Shown here piece by piece: positions 1 to 5,445 of a stretch of 5,628 nucleotides of DNA. The stretch spans positions 1 to 5,628 of the forward strand of contig CALDMQ010000272.1 in the NCBI GenBank assembly GCA_937917505.1, in the 5' to 3' direction. Position numbers and translations under genes: made by a program. This DNA is from an uncultured Erysipelotrichaceae bacterium (lineage in GTDB: Bacteria > Bacillota_I > Bacilli_A > Erysipelotrichales > Coprobacillaceae). Numbering within the stretch: position 1 is the stretch's first letter; every line of letters begins with the position of its first letter. The notes below the pieces were generated by a model. That model saw only the letters and a program-made list of their open reading frames with translations. It had not been told where the DNA came from and ran no database searches.

Positions 1-322
1 AAATATCTGGATTTGGTGTTCTTCCTTTGGCATATTCTTCTAAAAAATATGTAAAAACATGATCCCAATATTCTTTGATAAAATCAACACGGCGAAGTTC
101 AATACCTAAATGTTCTGCCACTTTCTTCGCATCATTATAATCTTTTTCTTGGGGACATATATCATCATTATTTGTCGGATTACCTAATATATCATTATTT
201 AGTGAAGAGTCCCAATTTCGCATAAATACCCCAATCACTTCATAACCTTGTTTTTTTAAGACATAGGCTGCAACTGCACTATCTACACCTCCACTTAATC
301 CCAATACAACTCTTTGGCTCAT
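1..322 (-). CDS. mnmA: tRNA-specific 2-thiouridylase MnmA, N-terminal part (truncated by window edge)
   Basis: MnmA adenylates U34 of tRNA-Lys, Glu and Gln and replaces O2 with sulfur passed from a cysteine desulfurase; it is cytosolic. I translated 107 residues by hand. The PP-loop ATP site SGGVDSAV is at residues 10-17, GVFMRNWD at 31-38, and GRTPNPDI at 100-107. In the family the first catalytic Cys follows two residues after this last motif, so it lies just off the left edge. Between NWD and ICPQ there is a stretch (NNDILGNPT and following, about residues 42-55) roughly ten residues longer than I recall for B. subtilis MnmA; I associate this form with Mollicutes and Erysipelotrichia. Two in-frame ATGs exist, at 328 and 322. 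The SD AAAGGGG sits only 2 nt before the first and 8 nt before the second, so 322 (MSQRVV) is chosen. The gene is separated from the ROK unit upstream by a terminator. Identity is very secure; the 3' two thirds are not in the window. Confidence 0.95.
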   Translation of the reverse strand, partial: MSQRVVLGLSGGVDSAVAAYVLKKQGYEVIGVFMRNWDSSLNNDILGNPTNNDDICPQEKDYNDAKKVAEHLGIELRRVDFIKEYWDHVFTYFLEEYAKGRTPNPDI

Positions 323-330
323 CTTCATTT

Positions 331-337
331 CCCCTTT
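331..337 (-). promoter_or_regulatory. Shine-Dalgarno site that decides the mnmA start
   Basis: AAAGGGG on the minus strand. It lies 2 nt from the ATG at 328, which is too close, and 8 nt from the ATG at 322, which is normal. This favours the shorter protein. Confidence 0.6.
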
Positions 338-379
338 CTTCGTTTTCTTATTTTAACACTAAATGCCAAAAACTATACC

Positions 380-412
380 AAAAAGAAAAAGAACTCACCA
401 AAGTGAATTCTC
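380..412 (-). terminator. Intrinsic terminator after the ROK kinase pseudogene
   Basis: Read on the minus strand, GAATTCAC (410-403), loop TTTG, GTGAGTTC (398-391) forms an 8-bp stem with one G-U pair. One or two further pairs are possible at the base. It is followed by TTTTTCTTTTT. It lies 9 nt beyond the stop codon of the ROK gene and upstream of mnmA, so it separates the two units. Confidence 0.8.
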
Positions 413-420
413 ATATCTTA

Positions 421-1312
421 TTATTTTAAACGTGACATTGGCAACATCGCTGCTCCAATAGCTCCACAATCTTCTAATTCAGTTTCAAGTAAAGGAATAT
501 GACCTCTCATTCCCACATGAATCTTCGCATTGAATTGTTCTTCTAACTTCTTCAAGAAATATTTTTTTGATTTCATGACACCACCACCTAAGATAAAACA
601 ATGTGGGTCAACAGTATGTGCAATATTAGCAAACATAGTTGCAAGTTCACTAATGCATTCATCAACAATACCTTGTGCTTGAATATTTCCCTCATCGGCT
701 AATCTAAACACATCACCAGCATGTTTCACTTGATCTTCACCAAGCAATTCTTTACCTTTACGTGTAATCGCAGTTCCACTTGTTTCCCCTTCAGCAGCCA
801 TTGTTTTTCACGATGATATTTCCAACTTCACCAGCATGGCCACGACCACCAGATACAAGTTTACCATCAACGATAAATGCTCCACCAATTCCTGTAGAAA
901 TTGTAACATAATAACAAGTTGGTTTTCCTTTTCCAGCACCTAATAATGCTTCTGCAAGTCCAGCAACATTAGCATCATTATCAATAAATGTAGGCAAATT
1001 AAAACGAGTAGATAATTTTTCACAAATTGGATAATTTTCAAAACCAGGTAAGTTTGTTGCCATGATCATGACACCATTTGCTGTATCTACCGGACCTGGA
1101 ACACCGATTCCAATTCCTTCTACATTTTCAATTCCCCCACAAACTGTATAATCAATACTTTCGATTTGTCTTATAATTTTTGAGCATACATAGTCAGGTC
1201 CATTATCTCTTTCAGTTATATCTTTCACTTCACTATAAGATGTACCATTTTCATCAACTAAAAGTGTTCTGACATTTGTTCCTCCCAAATCAATTCCAAT
1301 ATAATATTTCAT
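421..1312 (-). pseudogene. ROK-family sugar kinase (glucokinase-like), disrupted by an internal frame-changing deletion
   Basis: ROK kinases phosphorylate glucose, fructose or amino sugars with ATP in the cytosol. The 5' piece (1312 down to a TGA at 791-793, 173 aa) has phosphate motif DLGGTN (8-13), GVPGPVD (70-76), catalytic Asp113 in DNDAN, STGIGG (139-144) and HAGEVGN (159-165), then stops at NNGC. The 3' piece continues in the +1 frame from about 801 to 421 with GETSGTAITRKG and the adenosine-site motif DPHCFILGGGV. Together they cover a whole ROK protein of about 297 residues, apart from the loop between GEVGN and SGTA. That loop holds the CxCGxxxC zinc motif in many relatives (for example E. 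coli AlsK) and is about nine residues short here, so a loss near 29 nt (3n+2) is the simplest reading. The start at 1312 (MKYYIGIDLGG) follows AAAGGAGA by 10 nt. Sugar specificity cannot be told. A sequencing error seems less likely because residues as well as frame are missing. Confidence 0.85.
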
Positions 1313-1344
1313 GATTGTATGTTCTCCTTTCATCATTTATATTT

Positions 1345-1372
1345 ATTATACAATAAATATCTTGAGTTTCAA
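1345..1372 (-). promoter_or_regulatory. Sigma-A-type promoter of the ROK kinase gene
   Basis: On the minus strand TTGAAA (1372-1367), a 16-bp spacer, then TATAAT (1350-1345). The -35 overlaps the stop codon of the upstream pseudouridine synthase gene. No terminator is visible between the two genes, so the kinase could be read both from here and by read-through. Confidence 0.6.
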
Positions 1373-2346
1373 AGTTCATTCGAAAAAATATCCTGTTTTA
1401 TCTTTAATAATTCTTTTGGTAATGGACAAGTAATCACTTTATTTTGTAAATATTTTAAACATCCGATAGGTTTCACAAAACAAATTTGATAAGCATGTAA
1501 AAACTGATGATCTAAACGATACTTCTTTTTCATGATACGATTACATTCAAAATCACCATATTTACGATCACCTATCACTGGATGATGAACACTTGCTAAA
1601 TGAATGCGAATTTGATGCGTTCTTCCAGTCACTAACTTCACTTTTAATAAAGAATAATCTTTTGAAGAAATCACACTTTCTATAATCGTATGCATTTTTA
1701 AAGCACCTTGAGTATCTTGAGACACTATCTTCATCAGTGATTGATTGCTATCTTTTTTCACATAACCAATAAGTTCTTGTGAAGTCATATAACCTTTACA
1801 AATCGTTAAGTAAGTCTTTTCAATACAATGACGTTTTTTCATCATTTCATTTAAAGCTTGTAATGCTTGCATAGTTTTTCCAAAAATCACAATCCCACTT
1901 GTATTGCGGTCCAAACGATGAACAGGTCCAGGTGTAAATCCTAAAGAATCTTTTGGATCATATTCTCCTTTTTGATAAAGATATGTTAAAACTTGATGAT
2001 CAAGTGTATTCATATCTTCGTTAATATCTTCATGAACAAGTAATCCCGCTGGTTTATAGACCACAAGAATTTGTTCATCTTCATATAAAACATCAAATTC
2101 AATCTTTAAATCAAAAATCGTTTGAGGACGTGTATATTCCTGAAATCTATCTTCATACAAAAATAAAGAAACTTCATCATCTTCTTTTAAAATATAATTT
2201 TCTTTCACTTTGACACCATTGACTTTCACATCTTTTGTTCGTAACATTTTATAAATCAATTGACTTGGTGCTTGACAAAGTAACTTTTTTAAATATTTAT
2301 CTATTCTCTGATTAGCATGATTTTTATCAATAATTAATGTTTTCAT
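1369..2346 (-). CDS. RluA-family 23S rRNA pseudouridine synthase with N-terminal S4 domain
   Basis: Members of this family isomerise specific uridines of large-subunit rRNA to pseudouridine (RluC/RluD type); some relatives act on tRNA. The 325-residue protein begins with an S4 RNA-binding domain (about residues 1-65, with QRIDKYLKK and IYKMLR..DVKVNG). The catalytic RluA domain follows: VVYKPAGLLVH at 95-105, the catalytic HRLDRNTSG at 143-151 with nucleophile Asp146, GRTHQIRIHLA at 241-251, GDRKYG at 259-264 and LHAYQI at 283-288. Length and domain order are those of a complete enzyme. An ATG at 2358 is also in frame, but GGTGAG stands 4 nt before the ATG at 2346 and family members start with a similar MKT..., so 2346 is chosen. 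The exact target uridines cannot be assigned. The stop lies 56 nt before the ROK kinase start, in the same direction. Confidence 0.93.
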   Translation of the reverse strand: MKTLIIDKNHANQRIDKYLKKLLCQAPSQLIYKMLRTKDVKVNGVKVKENYILKEDDEVSLFLYEDRFQEYTRPQTIFDLKIEFDVLYEDEQILVVYKPAGLLVHEDINEDMNTLDHQVLTYLYQKGEYDPKDSLGFTPGPVHRLDRNTSGIVIFGKTMQALQALNEMMKKRHCIEKTYLTICKGYMTSQELIGYVKKDSNQSLMKIVSQDTQGALKMHTIIESVISSKDYSLLKVKLVTGRTHQIRIHLASVHHPVIGDRKYGDFECNRIMKKKYRLDHQFLHAYQICFVKPIGCLKYLQNKVITCPLPKELLKIKQDIFSNEL

Positions 2347-2363
2347 ATATCTCACCATTCTCT

Positions 2364-2369
2364 ATTATA
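2364..2369 (-). promoter_or_regulatory. Probable -10 element of the pseudouridine synthase gene
   Basis: TATAAT on the minus strand, 17 nt before the chosen ATG. The hexamer 17 bp upstream (CTGTAT) is a poor -35. A start 7 nt downstream (about 2357) would place the SD GGTGAG at the very 5' end of the mRNA. Confidence 0.4.
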
Positions 2370-2409
2370 CATAACTCTCATAAAAAATACAGAAATATTT
2401 ATGAAAGCC

Positions 2410-2437
2410 TTTACATTTATGCGCCATTTGATATAAT
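2410..2437 (+). promoter_or_regulatory. Promoter of the candidate small RNA
   Basis: TTTACA (2410-2415), a 16-bp spacer, and a perfect TATAAT (2432-2437). The predicted start is near G2444, directly at the foot of the first hairpin. It is divergent from the pseudouridine synthase promoter. Confidence 0.6.
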
Positions 2438-2443
2438 AATATT

Positions 2444-2542
2444 GTTAAGTGTGATTCACTTAAACATATCCCCCTATTATCACTCTCATGTGTAATAGGA
2501 AGACAAGAAAACATGCTCCCCCGCGTGTTCCTTGTCTTTTTT
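2444..2542 (+). ncRNA. Candidate small RNA of about 99 nt: three hairpins, two C-rich tracts, own promoter and terminator
   Basis: No coding potential is apparent, but the stretch folds almost end to end. Hairpin 1: TTAAGTG (2445-2451), loop TGATT, CACTTAA (2457-2463). A linker carries CCCCC (2470-2474). Hairpin 2: CCTATTA-T-CAC (2473-2483), loop TCTCAT, GTG-TAATAGG (2490-2499). Hairpin 3 is the terminator stem (2501-2537) with loop TCCCCC (2517-2522), followed by six T. Exposed UCCCC tracts are typical of Firmicute regulatory RNAs that mask SD sequences (for example RsaE/RoxS). That function is inferred by analogy, and I do not recognise this RNA as a known family. Alternatives: the unit could be a terminator/antiterminator leader of the downstream Nudix gene, or hairpin 1 could be an operator palindrome. 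A separate -10 between it and the Nudix gene favours an independent RNA. Confidence 0.5.
2501..2542 (+). terminator. Intrinsic terminator ending the candidate small RNA
   Basis: AGACAAG (2501-2507) pairs with CTTGTCT (2531-2537). After a small internal loop, AACATGC (2510-2516) pairs with GCGTGTT (2523-2529) with one U-G. The loop is TCCCCC, and T2537-T2542 form the tail. Confidence 0.75.
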
Positions 2543-2543
2543 A

Positions 2544-2552
2544 TGTTATAAT
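2544..2552 (+). promoter_or_regulatory. Extended -10 promoter of the Nudix gene
   Basis: TGTTATAAT is a TGnTATAAT extended -10; no good -35 lies 16-18 bp upstream. The expected start near 2559 coincides with the first G of the SD GGAGG, giving a leader of only about 13 nt. Confidence 0.55.
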
Positions 2553-2571
2553 GAATATGGAGGTATAGACA

Positions 2572-3213
2572 ATGGAAAAAGAATTAAGCAAAGAAATTAT
2601 TTTTGAAGGAAAAATCATGACAATTACAAAAGAAGAAGTGGAACTTGAAGATGGTAACCATGCTTTTCGTGAAGTCCTTTATCACCATGGTGGGGTTTGT
2701 GTTCTTGCGATTGTAGATAATCAAATCCTTTTAGTGAAACAATTTCGTTATCCCAATCGTATCAACACATTAGAAATACCAGCTGGAAAATTAGAAAAAG
2801 ATGAAGACCCTCAAACTTGTGCATTTCGTGAATTAGAAGAAGAAACAAACTACCGTGCAAAAGATATGCACTTTATTACAAAAATCCTACCTTCTCCTGG
2901 TTATACGAGTGAATGGCTTTATTTATATGAAGCAATTGATTTTAAAGAAGTTGAAGATGCATTATCATGTGATGAAGATGAATTTATTGATGTCATCAAA
3001 ATGGATCTTGAAGAAGCCTATCAACATGTTTTAGATGGAACAATCTTTGATGCAAAAACAGTCATTGCGATTATGTATGCATATCAAAAAAGGTTTTACA
3101 AAACAAGTAAAGCCTTTTTAAATACACATTACACAAAAAATACCAACAAGTATTCCCAAAACTGTTCCAACCGCAACATCACTCACATAATGCACAAAAA
3201 GATACAAACGTGA
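2572..3213 (+). CDS. nudF: ADP-ribose pyrophosphatase, Nudix family (C-terminus probably frameshifted)
   Basis: This enzyme hydrolyses ADP-ribose to AMP and ribose 5-phosphate in the cytosol. The start is supported by TGGAGGT 7 nt upstream. The protein aligns in memory with B. subtilis NudF through KQFRYP (56-61), LEIPAGKLEK (67-76), the Nudix box G72-x5-E78-x7-R86-E87-L-x-E-E-x-N93-Y94, SPGYTSE (108-114) and FDAKT (159-163). The catalytic REUxEE glutamates are present; the usual Gly near the box end is Asn93. NudF-type proteins end near residue 180-185, but this frame runs to 213. Residues from about 174 on have no family resemblance, and residues 183-213 are read antisense to the PAP2 gene, beyond a terminator at 3091-3119. 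One extra A in the A6 run at 3086-3091 would give a tail ending KKVLQNK and stopping at TAA 3108-3110, close to the family's normal end. The function is secure; the 3' end is not. Confidence 0.9.
   Translation: MEKELSKEIIFEGKIMTITKEEVELEDGNHAFREVLYHHGGVCVLAIVDNQILLVKQFRYPNRINTLEIPAGKLEKDEDPQTCAFRELEEETNYRAKDMHFITKILPSPGYTSEWLYLYEAIDFKEVEDALSCDEDEFIDVIKMDLEEAYQHVLDGTIFDAKTVIAIMYAYQKRFYKTSKAFLNTHYTKNTNKYSQNCSNRNITHIMHKKIQT
3086..3119. terminator. Bidirectional intrinsic terminator between Nudix and PAP2 genes
   Basis: AGGTTTTAC (3091-3099), loop AAAACAA, GTAAAGCCT (3107-3115) is a nine-pair stem with one G-U. T3115-T3119 follow on plus, and A3086-A3090 give the U-tract for minus transcripts. 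The minus-strand PAP2 stop (3118-3120) sits right at its edge. For the plus strand it lies inside the reading frame of the Nudix gene, whose stop comes 92 nt later. Confidence 0.8.
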
Positions 3214-3639
3214 AAATGCTGTTAAAATCGCATAAACAATACCAATTATTCCAAACTCTGGATAATAGAACATCATAACAGTACTACACGCAAATGATGA
3301 CATCGTATGTCCTGATGGAAAAGAGGCATCACTAGGAATAGGTACAAGCAAGTCATTCCTAGGGTATTTTTGACAAGGACGTTTTCTTTTCACAATTGTT
3401 TTAATTGTAATTTGCCCAAGTAATGTAGAAGCAATCAAAGCTATAAGCATATGTATAGACATGATACGTGTTGGTGTATAAATATTTGTGAGTAATATTA
3501 TAACCAACCAACTCATACCAAAATCACCACAAGAACTAATAAACTTCATTATTTCATTAAAAATATGATGTTTATAAAACTTTAACATTTGAAACGATAT
3601 TTTTTCATCAAACAATAAAATTTTTTTAATCATCTTCAT
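3118..3639 (-). CDS. PAP2-superfamily membrane phosphatase (lipid phosphatase / undecaprenyl-diphosphatase-like)
   Basis: PAP2 integral membrane enzymes dephosphorylate lipid phosphates at the outer face of the membrane; BcrC and PgpB types recycle undecaprenyl diphosphate for the cell wall. The 173-residue protein carries all three signature motifs: K80-x6-R87-P88, P108-S-G-H111, and S143-R144-x5-H150-x3-D154. The hydrophobic segments at about 42-54, 62-78, 113-126, 128-142 and 155-172 fit the PAP2 membrane fold. ATGs occur at 3645, 3639 and 3633. AAGGA abuts the first without spacing and stands 6 nt before the second, so 3639 is chosen. The start lies inside the end of the upstream gene (14-nt overlap), which implies one mRNA and translational coupling. 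Convergent with the Nudix gene, sharing a terminator. The precise lipid substrate cannot be told from sequence. Confidence 0.9.
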   Translation of the reverse strand: MKMIKKILLFDEKISFQMLKFYKHHIFNEIMKFISSCGDFGMSWLVIILLTNIYTPTRIMSIHMLIALIASTLLGQITIKTIVKRKRPCQKYPRNDLLVPIPSDASFPSGHTMSSFACSTVMMFYYPEFGIIGIVYAILTAFSRLYLFVHYVSDVAVGTVLGILVGIFCVMCI

Positions 3640-5143
3640 TATCATTCCTTTTTAAAGATACTTTGATTAAATTCAATACACCTAGTACAAGACAATGGAA
3701 AATATAAAGATTCAATAATTGAATACCATCTTTTGAAAAAATAGCCAATGCTTGATTATATCCTTCATAATCTGGAATAAACTCTAATACACTATGAACT
3801 CCATTAAAAAAGGTTTCAAAAATCATTGTCACAAAATCATTATAATGAGTAAACAAAGATGCAATAATTCCAAAGATACCCTCTCTCAAGCGTAAAGGAT
3901 GGATAAAAGCCACAGTAAAAACTATTCCCACAATCAAGATTAAAAATGATGTCGCAAGTATATAAATCAATGTTGTAAAAAAATCAAGAAATAAATGATA
4001 TTCTTTTTCTTCCTCTATAAAACCATCTTCTTCAAATTGCTCAAACGATTCTTCTAAAAGAGGAAAAGTCACTTCTTTTTTCTTATTAATTTTATTTAAC
4101 AAAATATGAAGTTCATCTTCTTCCGAGGAAGTCATAGGTTGAACATGAGCCATATGTTGTGGTTTTTCTAATGGAATTTCTTTAGAAATTGTTTCTTGTT
4201 CAACTTGTAATTCTTCTTCACAATTCTCTTCAAAAATAACTTCATTATTCATTTCCTCATCATCAAACACAAAATGTTTAACAAGTTCTTTTTTTTCTTT
4301 TATTATCTCAGGCTGAAGTTGTGACAAGCGATATTGATATGTTTTATCAACTAATTCCATAATTTGTTCATCATCATTATAAGCAGATTTAGCATGGTTA
4401 TAAGCTTCACTTAATTGGACTTCATTCATATGATCATCCATACCTAAAATTGTTGAATACATCCCTGTATTCTCATATTTATCAAATAACATAGCATTCA
4501 ATATTTCAAACATTGATGAAACAACACGATAAGATGTTTCATTAATAAAATCATCAGCTTTTACTAAATCTTCTAAATAAACAATATTCATATGCAAAGA
4601 CGAAGCAACTCTATTTAAAGATTCAAATGAAGAAATCACCAGCGTTTCTTCATAAGGCACATGAAAATGTTTGTTAATTGTTTCTAAGATAGATGATGAT
4701 GGTAATGGTAAACTTGATGTATCACTTCCAATAATAAACTGAACATTTTGATAGAGATTAATCATTTTTAAATATTCAACCGCATCTTTTGTACGATGTG
4801 TTGATAAAATCGCAACAGGAATATTCTTTTGTTTTAAATATTCAATAAATTCATAAACACCATCTTTTACTTGAATTTTTTTTAACTGGGCATATTGAAA
4901 AAGTTCTCTTTCAATTTTAGCATTCAAAGGTCCACTATCAACTAACGAATGAAGTGGTAACTCATTATACATATCATACATATTTGATAATGCACGTGAA
5001 AAAGCTTCACGACTTACTGTTATATTTTTTTGACTTGCAGTATATTTATAATAATTGTATCTCAAATGATTTAAGTCTAATATAACACCATCAAGAGGTA
5101 TAATCACTAATTTTATATTTTGAATTGATTGTCTATACATCAT
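3626..5143 (-). CDS. Membrane-anchored protein with a degenerate HAD-like N-terminal domain
   Basis: I do not recognise this 505-residue protein as a named family. Residues 11-195 follow the HAD-hydrolase layout: KLVIIPLDGVILDL (11-24) for motif I, VAILST (110-115) for motif II, LPLPSSSIL (145-153) where KPxPxxxL is usual, and LVISSFESL (168-176) where a GDSxxD motif is usual. The nucleophile Asp is Pro16, the motif III Lys is Leu145, and the motif IV Asp is Ser; only Asp18 remains, so phosphatase activity is unlikely. Residues 229-275 (YSTILGM..AYNHAKSAYNDD) resemble a J-domain pattern without HPD. A strongly acidic linker occupies about 290-382. Strong hydrophobic segments are at about 388-414 and 475-495, with an amphipathic stretch between (422-455). 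The SD GAGGTGAT lies 2 nt before the first ATG; a second ATG follows at 5140. A likely structural or scaffolding membrane partner, coupled to the PAP2 gene by overlap; the function is unknown. Confidence 0.8.
   Translation of the reverse strand: MMYRQSIQNIKLVIIPLDGVILDLNHLRYNYYKYTASQKNITVSREAFSRALSNMYDMYNELPLHSLVDSGPLNAKIERELFQYAQLKKIQVKDGVYEFIEYLKQKNIPVAILSTHRTKDAVEYLKMINLYQNVQFIIGSDTSSLPLPSSSILETINKHFHVPYEETLVISSFESLNRVASSLHMNIVYLEDLVKADDFINETSYRVVSSMFEILNAMLFDKYENTGMYSTILGMDDHMNEVQLSEAYNHAKSAYNDDEQIMELVDKTYQYRLSQLQPEIIKEKKELVKHFVFDDEEMNNEVIFEENCEEELQVEQETISKEIPLEKPQHMAHVQPMTSSEEDELHILLNKINKKKEVTFPLLEESFEQFEEDGFIEEEKEYHLFLDFFTTLIYILATSFLILIVGIVFTVAFIHPLRLREGIFGIIASLFTHYNDFVTMIFETFFNGVHSVLEFIPDYEGYNQALAIFSKDGIQLLNLYIFHCLVLGVLNLIKVSLKRNDNEDD
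3646..3650 (-). promoter_or_regulatory. Shine-Dalgarno site of the PAP2 gene, inside the upstream gene
   Basis: AAGGA on the minus strand, directly touching the ATG at 3645 and 6 nt before the ATG at 3639. It lies within the last codons of the upstream gene, so ribosomes finishing that gene could re-initiate here. Confidence 0.55.
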
Positions 5144-5158
5144 CTATCACCTCATACC

Positions 5159-5167
5159 ATTATATCA
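5159..5167 (-). promoter_or_regulatory. Extended -10 promoter of the HAD-like/PAP2 operon
   Basis: On the minus strand TGATATAAT, a TGnTATAAT element. The hexamer 17 bp upstream (TGGAAT) is a weak -35. The expected start near 5152 falls within the SD GAGGTGAT, so the leader would be about 9-10 nt. Confidence 0.5.
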
Positions 5168-5198
5168 AAATATAAACGATTATTCCATCTAAAATCTC

Positions 5199-5227
5199 TT
5201 GATTTTCATCACGAAATGGTGTATTAT
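5199..5227 (+). promoter_or_regulatory. Promoter of tRNA-Lys
   Basis: TTGATT (5199-5204), a 17-bp spacer, TATTAT (5222-5227). The start is expected about 5233-5235, only a few nucleotides before the mature tRNA 5' end. It is divergent from the operon promoter at 5159-5167. Confidence 0.7.
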
Positions 5228-5238
5228 ATACACGTTAT

Positions 5239-5314
5239 CTCTCCTTAGCTCAGTTGGCAGAGCATCTGACTCTTAATCAGAGGGTCCACGGTTCGAGCCC
5301 GTGAGGGGAGACCA
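5239..5314 (+). tRNA. tRNA-Lys (anticodon CTT)
   Basis: Complete 76-nt cloverleaf with encoded CCA. The acceptor CTCTCCT pairs with AGGGGAG with one wobble. The D stem is GCTC/GAGC. Anticodon stem TCTGA/TCAGA encloses loop CTCTTAA with anticodon CTT at 5272-5274, and T stem CACGG/CCGTG encloses TTCGAGC. Discriminator A. It decodes AAG. Confidence 0.96.
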
Positions 5315-5323
5315 AATAAAAAT

Positions 5324-5359
5324 AAAGTCCTTATCTTGTTTATAAGATTTGGACTTTTT
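5324..5359 (+). terminator. Intrinsic terminator of tRNA-Lys
   Basis: AAAGTCC (5324-5330) pairs with GGACTTT (5351-5357). An inner ATCTT/AAGAT stem sits beyond a TT/TT mismatch, and the T-run continues to 5359. It starts 9 nt after the CCA end. Confidence 0.8.
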
Positions 5360-5380
5360 CATTTAAATGAAATAATTTAT

Positions 5381-5435
5381 AACCCTGCTTATCTTTTGAA
5401 GAAAAGCATTAAAAATTGAAAAGATGAGCAGGGTT
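5381..5435. repeat. 17-bp inverted repeat with 21-nt loop, unassigned
   Basis: AACCCTGCTTATCTTTT (5381-5397) is complementary to 5419-5435 over 17 positions with one G-T. It lies between the tRNA-Lys terminator and the terminator of the opposing tRNA cluster, so it is needed by neither. T-rich sequence follows on plus (TATTTTT). It may be a backup bidirectional terminator. The loop can form a competing small hairpin, CTTTT-GAAG-AAAAG (5393-5406). Confidence 0.7.
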
Positions 5436-5445
5436 TATTTTTACA

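Noticed and set aside
329..390. Promoter for mnmA (TAAAAT with TTGGCA or TTGGTA upstream)
   Set aside because: The spacers are about 8 or 20 bp, and no combination is convincing, so no site is listed although a promoter must lie between the terminator and the gene.
790..820. Programmed ribosomal frameshift joining the two halves of the ROK kinase (GAAAAAC near the junction)
   Set aside because: The second half is in the +1 frame, whereas A-rich slippery heptamers drive -1 shifts; TGC-TGA offers poor re-pairing for a +1 slip. A shift would also not restore the roughly nine missing residues.
1313..1336. Upstream start at 1336 for the ROK kinase
   Set aside because: The extra N-terminal residues would encode the SD region itself, and ROK proteins begin just before the DLGGTN motif, as from 1312.
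2444..2542. Known RNA families for the candidate sRNA: 6S RNA, SRP RNA, T-box, preQ1 or NAD riboswitch
   Set aside because: Too short for 6S, no GGAA-loop SRP core, no T-box sequence and no recognised riboswitch core; I could not match it to any family.
3640..3645. ATG at 3645 as start of the PAP2 gene
   Set aside because: The SD touches this codon with no spacing; 3639 has a normal 6-nt spacing.
5381..5435. Miniature transposable element (MITE)
   Set aside because: Only 55 bp in total, no target-site duplication seen, and no second copy in the window.
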